Origin: Paenibacillus radicis (ex Gao et al. 2016)
GTDB lineage: Bacteria > Bacillota > Bacilli > Paenibacillales > Paenibacillaceae
DNA: 64,000 bases
NCBI RefSeq assembly: GCF_014641555.1
Contig: NZ_BMHY01000013.1
Span: 44,652 to 108,651, forward strand
Direction: 5' to 3'
Shown here: positions 50,848 through 59,500 of the stretch, piece by piece
Layout: each line of letters opens with the position of its first letter
How positions within the stretch are numbered: the stretch's first letter is position 1
Translations under genes and position numbers: made by a program
Notes under the pieces: generated by a model
Databases searched by the model: none
Seen by the model: the letters and a program-made list of their open reading frames with translations, nothing else
Told to the model about the DNA's origin: nothing

Positions 50848-52830
50848 GTGAAAGACAAGTTTGTGTTGAAGTCGGAATATAAGCCGCAAGGTGATCAGCC
50901 AGGGGCAATCCGCGAGCTTGTGGCGGGAGTTAACGCAGGTGTAAAGCACCAGACACTGCTCGGAGCGACTGGGACAGGGAAGACGTATACGATCGCCAAT
51001 GCGATTGAGCAGCTGAATCGGCCGACACTCGTCATTGCGCATAACAAAACGCTAGCAGCGCAGTTATGCAGCGAGTTCAAGGAATTTTTCCCCGACAACG
51101 CGGTAGAATATTTCGTCAGTTACTATGACTATTATCAACCGGAAGCTTACATCCCTTCCACCGATACGTATATCGAGAAGGACTCCAGCATCAACGACGA
51201 GATTGACAAGCTGCGGCATGCATCGACGAGCTCTCTGTTCGATCGCCGCGACGTCATTATCGTTGCCAGCGTTTCCTGTATCTACGGTCTCGGTTCTCCT
51301 AATGAATACGGCAGTCTCGTGCTGTCGCTTCGGGTAGGGATGGAGAAGCCACGCGATGCGATTTTGCATAAGCTCGTCGATATCCAATACGCGCGCAATG
51401 ATATCAGCTTTACCCGCGGTACGTTTCGTGTGCGCGGCGACATTATAGAGATTTTTCCGATAGCGAACAATGAACGGGCGATTCGGGTCGAGCTGTTTGG
51501 CGACGAGATTGAACGTATTACTGAAATTGACGTGCTCACTGGCGAAATTGCCGGGGAACGCGAGCATGTCGCCATTTTCCCGGCCTCTCACTTCGTAACC
51601 AAGGAAGAGACGATGAAGGTTGCGCTCGTCAACATCGAGCGTGAGCTGGAGGAACGGCTAGCGGTATTGCGGGAAGAAGGCAAGCTGCTGGAAGCGCAGC
51701 GGCTGGAGCAGCGCACCCGCTATGATCTGGAGATGATGGCGGAAATGGGCTTCTGCTCGGGCATCGAGAACTATTCGGGCCCGCTGACGTTCCGGGAGCG
51801 CGGCGCAACGCCATATACGCTGATGGACTATTTTCCAGAAGATATGCTGATCGTGATCGACGAGTCACATGTGTCGCTGCCGCAAATTCGGGCGATGTAC
51901 AACGGTGACCGGGCGAGGAAGGAAATGCTGGTTAATCACGGCTTCCGTCTTCCGTCTGCAATGGACAACCGGCCGTTGAAATTCGAGGAGTTTGAAGGGA
52001 AAGTCACGCAAGCCATTTATGTTTCCGCAACACCCGGCCCATACGAGCTGGAATATTGCCCGACGATGGTGGAGCAAATTATCCGGCCAACCGGCCTGCT
52101 GGATCCCATCATTGAGGTGCGTCCGACGAAGGGGCAAATCGATGACCTGCTTGTTGAGATTCGGGATCGGATTGCGAAGGATGAACGTGTCCTTGTCACA
52201 ACATTGACGAAGAAGATGGCGGAGGATTTGACCGATTATTTCAAGGAAATTGGCATCAAAGTGCGTTATTTGCATTCTGATATCAAGACGTTGGAGCGGA
52301 TTGCGATCTTACGTGATCTACGGCTCGGTACATTCCATGTGCTTGTAGGCATCAACTTGCTGCGGGAAGGATTGGACTTGCCGGAAGTGTCGCTCGTCTC
52401 GATTCTTGACGCCGATAAGGAAGGATTCCTTCGTTCAGAGCGCTCGCTCATTCAGACGATTGGCCGCGCAGCGCGGAATAGCGACGGACGTGTTATTATG
52501 TACGGCGATAAAATTACCGATTCGATGGACAAAGCGATCAAGGAGACGGAGCGCCGTCGCGGCATTCAGATCGCCCATAACGAGAAGCATGGCATTACGC
52601 CGCAGACGATCCGCAAAAAGGTGCATGCCGTAATCGAAGCGACGAAGGTCGCCGAAGAAAAGGCCGATTATTTGACGGGTGTCGGCAAAGGCAATATGTC
52701 AAAGAAAGACCGTCAGTCACTGATCCAGAGGCTGGAGGCCGAGATGAAGGAAGCGGCGAAAAGCTTGCAATTCGAAAAAGCCGCAGAATTGCGTGATGCG
52801 CTGCTTGAGCTTCGTGCCGAAATGGGATAG
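50848..52830 (+). CDS. uvrB: UvrB, excinuclease ABC subunit B
   Basis: Damage-verifying helicase-like core of nucleotide excision repair. Walker A LLGATGTGKTYTIAN near residue 38, beta-hairpin region YYDYYQPEAYIP, DESHVSLPQIRAMYNGD, helicase motif QTIGRAARN, and a C-terminal UVR motif that contacts UvrC (RLEAEMKEAAKSLQFEKAAELRDAL in parts). 660 residues from GTG 50848 with GGTGGAGG; the frame extends 40 codons upstream without homology. 29 bp before uvrA. Confidence 0.97.
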   Translation: MKDKFVLKSEYKPQGDQPGAIRELVAGVNAGVKHQTLLGATGTGKTYTIANAIEQLNRPTLVIAHNKTLAAQLCSEFKEFFPDNAVEYFVSYYDYYQPEAYIPSTDTYIEKDSSINDEIDKLRHASTSSLFDRRDVIIVASVSCIYGLGSPNEYGSLVLSLRVGMEKPRDAILHKLVDIQYARNDISFTRGTFRVRGDIIEIFPIANNERAIRVELFGDEIERITEIDVLTGEIAGEREHVAIFPASHFVTKEETMKVALVNIERELEERLAVLREEGKLLEAQRLEQRTRYDLEMMAEMGFCSGIENYSGPLTFRERGATPYTLMDYFPEDMLIVIDESHVSLPQIRAMYNGDRARKEMLVNHGFRLPSAMDNRPLKFEEFEGKVTQAIYVSATPGPYELEYCPTMVEQIIRPTGLLDPIIEVRPTKGQIDDLLVEIRDRIAKDERVLVTTLTKKMAEDLTDYFKEIGIKVRYLHSDIKTLERIAILRDLRLGTFHVLVGINLLREGLDLPEVSLVSILDADKEGFLRSERSLIQTIGRAARNSDGRVIMYGDKITDSMDKAIKETERRRGIQIAHNEKHGITPQTIRKKVHAVIEATKVAEEKADYLTGVGKGNMSKKDRQSLIQRLEAEMKEAAKSLQFEKAAELRDALLELRAEMG

Positions 52831-52859
52831 AGAGATGAAAGGGATAGGAGGGCTTTCGA

Positions 52860-55748
52860 TTGGCTAGTGATAAAATCGTCATTAAGGGCGCCCGCGCCCA
52901 CAATTTGAAAAATATTGACGTCACAATTCCACGCGATAAATTCGTCGTGCTGACGGGACTTAGCGGCTCGGGCAAGTCCTCGCTTGCTTTCGATACGATT
53001 TACGCGGAAGGACAACGTCGCTACGTTGAATCTTTATCGGCTTATGCCCGGCAGTTTCTTGGGCAGATGGAGAAACCGGATGTCGATTCTATCGAGGGCC
53101 TTTCGCCGGCCATCTCGATCGATCAGAAAACGACAAGCCGTAATCCGCGCTCAACCGTCGGTACCGTTACTGAAATTTATGACTACTTGCGGTTGTTATA
53201 CGCACGGGTAGGCAAGCCGCATTGTCCGGATCACGGCATCGAGATTACCTCGCAAACGGTCGAACAAATGGTTGACCGGATTATGGAGTACCCGGAAAGA
53301 ACAAAATTGCAAATATTAGCCCCGTTGATCTCAGGCCGTAAGGGCGAACATACAAAGCTGCTTGCTGATATTCAGAAGCAAGGGTATGTACGTGTACGGG
53401 TGAACGGTGAGCTTCGCGAATTGAGCGAGAAAATCGAGCTGGAGAAAAACAAAAAGCATACGATTGAGGTCGTCGTGGACCGGATCGTTGTGAAATCGGA
53501 TATTCACAGCCGATTAGCCGACTCTTTGGAAACGGCTTTGAAGCTATCTGAGGGCCGTGCTCTCGTCGATGTTATCGATCAGGAAGAGCTGTTGTTCAGT
53601 TCGAACCTGGCTTGTCCGGAATGCGGATTCAGCATCGAAGAGCTTGCACCGCGGATGTTCTCGTTCAACAGCCCTTATGGTGCTTGTCCGGAATGCGACG
53701 GCTTGGGTGTGAAGATGATCGTCGATCCGGATCTGCTTGTACCGGATACGAGCAAATCAATTAACGAAGCTGCATTTGAAGCATGGGCGGGCAGCACATC
53801 CAATTACTATCCTCAGTTTTTAAGCGCGGTGTGTGAGCATTACAATATTCCGAAGGATGTACCGGTTGCTGAGCTCTCTGCTGAGCAGATGAAGAAGCTG
53901 CTCTACGGTACAGGAGGCGAGCGAGTCAAGTTCGTTTATGAGAATGACTTCGGCCACCGCAAAGAAGCATACGTTCCGTTCGAAGGGATCGTCCATAACT
54001 TGGAGCGTCGTTACCGGGATACCGCATCCGATATGATGCGCGAGTATATTGAAGCCTATATGAGTGCGAAGCCTTGCAGCAGTTGCAAAGGCCACCGGCT
54101 CAAAAAAGAAAGTCTAGCGGTAACGATCGGGGCGCAAAGTATTTCCTATGTTACATCTCTATCGATCGGCGAAGCGCAGCGGTTTTTCACTACGCTTAAT
54201 CTGAACGACAAAGAACGCCAGATTGCTAATTTGATTCTGAAAGAAATCAACAGCCGTCTTGGCTTCCTGGTCAACGTAGGCTTGGAGTACTTGTCGATGA
54301 GCCGTGCAGCCGGTACGTTATCTGGCGGTGAAGCGCAGCGCATTCGCTTGGCTACGCAAATAGGCTCGAGCCTGATGGGCGTCCTGTATATTTTGGACGA
54401 GCCAAGTATCGGACTGCATCAAAGGGATAACGATAAGCTAATTGAGACGCTGGAGCATATGCGTAATCTCGGTAATACGCTCATTGTCGTTGAGCATGAC
54501 GAGGACACGATGCTTGCAGCTGATTATATTATCGACATCGGTCCTGGCGCCGGTATTCACGGCGGACAGATTATCGCCGAAGGAACCCCGGCAGAAGTGA
54601 TGGAGGACGAGAATTCGCTCACCGGACAATATTTAAGCGGACGGAAGTTCATTGAAGTACCGCAACAACGCAGAGCTACGGGTGAGAAATGGCTCGAAAT
54701 TCGCGGCGCGAAGGAAAACAACCTGCGGAGTGTGAATGTGAAAATTCCGCTAGGTATTTTTACCGCGGTAACCGGTGTTTCCGGTTCCGGCAAATCTACG
54801 CTCGTCAACGAGATTTTGTACAAAACGCTTGCTCGCGATTTGAACAAAGCGAAGACGCGGCCTGGTCAATACAAGGAGCTTCGCGGCTTGGAGCATTTGG
54901 AGAAGGTCATCGATATTGACCAATCGCCAATCGGGCGTACGCCTCGTTCCAATCCTGCTACCTATACCGGCGTATTCGATGATGTTCGCGACCTGTATTC
55001 AACGACTAATGAAGCGAAGGTTCGCGGTTATAAGAAAGGCCGGTTCAGCTTCAATGTGAAGGGCGGCCGCTGCGAGGCTTGCCGTGGCGACGGAATTATT
55101 AAGATTGAGATGCACTTCTTGCCGGATATTTATGTGCCATGCGAGATTTGTAAGGGCAAGCGTTATAACCGGGAAACACTTGAGGTTAAGTACAAGGGCA
55201 AAAATATAGCCGAAGTGCTGGAGATGACGATCGAAGACGGCTGCAGCTTTTTCGAGAACATCCCGCGTATTCATCGGAAGCTGCAAACGCTGCTTGATGT
55301 TGGACTCGGTTATATGAAACTGGGGCAGCCGGCAACGACATTGTCTGGCGGCGAAGCGCAGCGGGTGAAGCTGGCTTCCGAGCTGTATCGCCGCAGCACC
55401 GGCAAAACGTTATACATTCTGGATGAACCAACGACGGGATTGCATGTCGACGATATCGATCGGCTGTTGAATGTCCTGCATCGTCTTGTTGATTCTGGAG
55501 AATCCGTACTTGTCATCGAGCATAATCTGGACGTGATCAAAACGGCGGATTATTTGATCGATTTGGGGCCAGAGGGCGGTAACGGCGGCGGCATGATTGT
55601 CGCTGCGGGCTCGCCGGAGGAAGTCATCAAAGTCTCAGGCTCTTATACCGGCAAATATTTAAAGCCAATTTTGGAACGCGACCGCGAACGTACCGCTAAC
55701 AAACATCGTCAAGCAGAAAGCGTCGCGGCTGGCGCTGCCGAATCATAA
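52860..55748 (+). CDS. uvrA: UvrA, excinuclease ABC subunit A
   Basis: Damage-recognition ATPase that loads UvrB. Two ABC modules with Walker A GLSGSGKSSLAFDTIY near residue 31 and GVSGSGKSTLVNEIL near 640, two LSGGEAQRI/V signatures, and zinc modules CPEC…CPEC (residues ~252–280) and CEAC…CEIC (~739–764). 962 residues, complete. TTG start after ATAGGAGGG. Operon with uvrB, as usual in Bacilli. Confidence 0.97.
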   Translation: MASDKIVIKGARAHNLKNIDVTIPRDKFVVLTGLSGSGKSSLAFDTIYAEGQRRYVESLSAYARQFLGQMEKPDVDSIEGLSPAISIDQKTTSRNPRSTVGTVTEIYDYLRLLYARVGKPHCPDHGIEITSQTVEQMVDRIMEYPERTKLQILAPLISGRKGEHTKLLADIQKQGYVRVRVNGELRELSEKIELEKNKKHTIEVVVDRIVVKSDIHSRLADSLETALKLSEGRALVDVIDQEELLFSSNLACPECGFSIEELAPRMFSFNSPYGACPECDGLGVKMIVDPDLLVPDTSKSINEAAFEAWAGSTSNYYPQFLSAVCEHYNIPKDVPVAELSAEQMKKLLYGTGGERVKFVYENDFGHRKEAYVPFEGIVHNLERRYRDTASDMMREYIEAYMSAKPCSSCKGHRLKKESLAVTIGAQSISYVTSLSIGEAQRFFTTLNLNDKERQIANLILKEINSRLGFLVNVGLEYLSMSRAAGTLSGGEAQRIRLATQIGSSLMGVLYILDEPSIGLHQRDNDKLIETLEHMRNLGNTLIVVEHDEDTMLAADYIIDIGPGAGIHGGQIIAEGTPAEVMEDENSLTGQYLSGRKFIEVPQQRRATGEKWLEIRGAKENNLRSVNVKIPLGIFTAVTGVSGSGKSTLVNEILYKTLARDLNKAKTRPGQYKELRGLEHLEKVIDIDQSPIGRTPRSNPATYTGVFDDVRDLYSTTNEAKVRGYKKGRFSFNVKGGRCEACRGDGIIKIEMHFLPDIYVPCEICKGKRYNRETLEVKYKGKNIAEVLEMTIEDGCSFFENIPRIHRKLQTLLDVGLGYMKLGQPATTLSGGEAQRVKLASELYRRSTGKTLYILDEPTTGLHVDDIDRLLNVLHRLVDSGESVLVIEHNLDVIKTADYLIDLGPEGGNGGGMIVAAGSPEEVIKVSGSYTGKYLKPILERDRERTANKHRQAESVAAGAAES

Positions 55749-55761
55749 ATGAATGATGAAC

Positions 55762-55797
55762 GGTCGAATGAGTAATGCTCATTCGACCATTTTTTTA
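55762..55797 (+). terminator. Terminator of uvrBA
   Basis: Perfect 11-bp stem GGTCGAATGAG / CTCATTCGACC, five-base loop, then ATTTTTTT. The following gap to 56054 shows nothing else I can support. Confidence 0.95.
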
Positions 55798-56054
55798 GCT
55801 TCGGCAGCGATAGAAAGAAAACAGGCGGTAATAAACAATGGAAGAGATGGACATTTTATTGTTAGAGGAATGACTGCTGTGGTAGTATTTCGTAAAGTCT
55901 ATAGGGTAACACGTAAAAATTGCTTCATTAATAAGGAAAATAAAAAAAATGGTGACAAAGTTGTTACGAATCCAAGTTCGGACTTGCATCAAAGAGCATC
56001 AGAAGATAACATATAATTAATATAGGCTACGTGTGAATAAAAGGAGGGTACCCG

Positions 56055-56270
56055 ATGTTTTTGGCAGAAGAGGCAGCAAAAGCAACCAGCAACATCAACC
56101 ATTTCGACTGGTTTATGCTTGCATTCACCATTCTGATTGGGATCGGATTCGTACGACTAGTGATGACGCGTCCGAAGAAGAATATTTTTGCAATCGGATT
56201 CACGGCTGTATCGTTAGCGCTTTTCCTGTACATAGATTACATCATGATCTTTAAAGTATGGATGGCATAG
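56055..56270 (+). CDS. Small two-helix membrane protein (DUF2759-like)
   Basis: 71 residues. Two hydrophobic segments (FMLAFTILIGIGFVRLV and FAIGFTAVSLALFLYIDYIMI) separated by a basic loop MTRPKKN. Resembles the small DUF2759 proteins of Bacilli, of unknown function. Excellent ribosome site AAAAGGAGG (56039–56047) and a following terminator support a real gene. TATAAT at 56012–56017 may be its -10, with no clear -35. Confidence 0.75.
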   Translation: MFLAEEAAKATSNINHFDWFMLAFTILIGIGFVRLVMTRPKKNIFAIGFTAVSLALFLYIDYIMIFKVWMA

Positions 56271-56300
56271 GTTAGCTAACCAAATACTTGCCAAAAGTAA

Positions 56301-56327
56301 AGCCTGCTCACTCAGCAGGCTTTTTTT
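56301..56327 (+). terminator. Terminator after the small membrane protein
   Basis: AGCCTGCT (56301–56308) pairs with AGCAGGCT (56314–56321), CACTC loop, T7. Confidence 0.95.
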
Positions 56328-56545
56328 GTGCCTTCTTTTGGGTATTTCGACATTGTTCAGATTATGTATAGGACCATGCGACATAATGTGGAGTGCATAT
56401 CTATTTTTCTGCTAAAAAACGACAACGCCTTTCACTATAGCATGAAGGCAACCCATTGCAGGCCGATTGTCATAAACGGAAAAGGAGGGAATGTAAAGTA
56501 TCTTTTCATTCATTATTTAATTCATCAAGTTGGAGGTTCAAAGCA

Positions 56546-59500
56546 ATGAGAAAAAAATCAGTGGCAATGATACTGGCTTTTCTGCTTATCTTTCAGTACA
56601 TGAATTTTAACGGTTACTTCAACAAGGTTGAAGCTGCAGGTACGATTCAAGGTACGATCTTAACGAAAATGACGCTCACTCCGAAAGATCAGGAACAGAC
56701 GGTTATCGCGTCGGTCTATCAGGGTGATGATTACGTAAACACTGAATATCGGGTGGAGCTTGAAAAAGAGCTTAAATTAAGCTATGAATGGGCGCTGCCG
56801 GAAAATCATACTTACTCAGCAGGCGATACCTTTGTATTTCAACTGCCAGCCGAGATGGAAATGTACAATGACATTCCTTTAACCAATCTGGCCGGTGATC
56901 CATCGGTAGGCACGTTCAAGATGGATAAAAATACGAAAACCGTCACGATGACGTTCAACGAGGAAATTAATGCAGGTACGCCATCGAACGGTACATTAAA
57001 CTTCTGGAGTAAATTTACAAGCGCGAGCGTGCAGCAGAAGACGGAAGTAAAAGTGAAGTTCGCGATTGGTGATGAGATTACAATTCCGATCGCACCTAGC
57101 AACGGAACCCCTATCAATAAGAAGGGCCTAGCGGATAAGCCGTTTAATGCCACCAAAATTACATGGACTGTAGATGTTAATACAGACCTGAAAAATATTA
57201 AATCCGGGGTAGTGACCGACAACATACCTGCGGGACTTACTTATGTTCCTGGTTCCATTAAAGTGTACCAAATGGACATCAATACGAATGGCACATTGTC
57301 GAATCCGGTGTTGGTTACTCCTAGCGCGGTAACGGAACCTGCAGGAGCTTCTACCGAGCTGAAAGTGGAGCTGGGAGATATTAACCGGCCGCACCGCCTC
57401 GTATTTGAGACGGACATTACGGACATTACGAAAGCTAACTTTACGAACACAGCTAAGTTCACCGGCAACGTCGGCGGAAACAGCTTTAACGTTCAAGCAC
57501 CGGCTACGGTTCAAAACCAGCGCGGCAAGTTTTTAGAGAAGTCCGGAAGCTACAATGAAAGTACACAAGAAATCAACTGGACGGTCAAATACAATTTTGG
57601 CGAAGACCCGCTTGCCGCAAATACAGTACTGACCGACTTGTTCGACAAAGAGCATTCGATTGACTTGAATTCGATTAAGGTTTATCCAGTTGCAAACCCT
57701 GTAGCCGGCACGACAGGGGCAGGACTGAATATCCCTACTGATTACACAGTGGATACCAATGTATCCAGCCATCCGAATTACAATGCCAATAAAAACGGAT
57801 TTAATGTTGTAATTAAAGCTGCAACAAGCTCCGCTTATATTATCGAATATAAGACGAAACCAACAGGCAACATTTACAACAATGACACCATCACCAATAA
57901 AGCCTATTCAATAGGCAAAGAATCGAATGGTGTTGATGTAGGCATTAAACAGCATTTCTTGAGCAAAACTCATGGGAATGTCAATTATGCAGCTCGTACA
58001 GTGGATTGGACCATTAATTTGAACAAGGACAAGTACTTCCTGTACAATACTTCATTTAAAGATGAATTTCCTGCGGGACTGAAGCTCGTTCCAGGAAGTC
58101 TGACTGTGAAGCAGAACGGAGTTACCGTTACAAGCTCTGTCTACACACTCACCTATCTGGACGCTTTGAACGAAGCAACGGAAAAAGGATTCCAGATCGG
58201 GCTTCCAAATGGCAACAGCACATACACAATAACTTACACGACGCAATACGATTTTATTAATACGAGCTACCTCTCGAACTCCAATTTCAGCTTCGGCAAC
58301 AAAGGAACTTATTATTGGAGCGAGAACAGCGACGGATCTAACGGGCAAAATCAAGTTGTAACAGAAACCTATACCCCTAATAACCAAACACAATGGAACG
58401 GTTATAAAGAAGGGACTTATAATGCAGTCTCCAAGACGTTGACTTGGGGAATCGCTGTCAACTACAACAGTAAAGCGATGTCGAATGTCAGCGTTGTAGA
58501 TGAACTGCAGCATAAGCAAGCTATCGACTTGAACACTTTAAAAGTGTTCGAGCTAACCGTTAATGCGAACGGCAGCGTGACAAAAAGCAGCACCGAGTTT
58601 ACAGACTACACGCATAATGTGGTGACTTTGGCTAACGGAAATCAAGAGCTCACGGTTACATTCAATAACCCGATTAATCGTCCTTATTACATTACGTTCG
58701 ATACAAGCATGAGCGGCGTGCTGATTGATCAGAACGTGCCAAACAAGGCGATTCTGAAGGGCGACGGTTATGCGAATAAAGAACTGAACAGCACCGTAAC
58801 GATCAAGCAAGCTGGTGAATACGTTGCGAAATCGGGACAACAAAGCGGCGCAACGATCAAGTGGAAAATTGACATTAACCGCGGTCAATCGACCGTTGAC
58901 GATGCCAAAATCATTGACGTGCCTGGCAAAAAGCAGACGCTGATTAAAGAGTCGTTCAAGCTCTATCAGACGGTTGTTGATGCGCAAGGCAATGTAACCA
59001 GAGGGGCTTTGATTACAGACCCTGATGATCCGCAGCATGGGTATACACTTACCTTTACGCCAATCACGGATGGTTCCGTCAATAGCGATGAGACATTCGA
59101 GCTTAGCTTTAAGCACCAGATTACGAAGCCGTACTGGCTGGAGTATGAATCAATGATTGATGCCACCAACGGAGAAAAAGTGACGAATAACGTCAAATTC
59201 ACCGGTTCGGGCGGTATTGAGAAGTCGATCAGCAACCCTTCTGAAGTAACAGTCTCCTTATCCGGAGGAGAGGGTACAGGCAATACGTATCGCGGCTCGC
59301 TGAAAATCGTCAAAGTAGATAGCGAGAACAATGCGAACAAACTGAACGGTGCGAAATTTGAACTCATCCGAAACTCCAATGGCCAGAAAGTAACGGGCGA
59401 AACAACTGGAGCAGGCGAGTATGTGTTCACTAATTTGCTTTACGGCAAATACACATTAAACGAAACTGGTGCGCCAAGCGGTTATGCTATCGATACGGCA

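Noticed and set aside
55753..56016. 87-residue plus-strand frame after uvrA
   Set aside because: It starts inside the uvrA terminator and has no ribosome site or family pattern.
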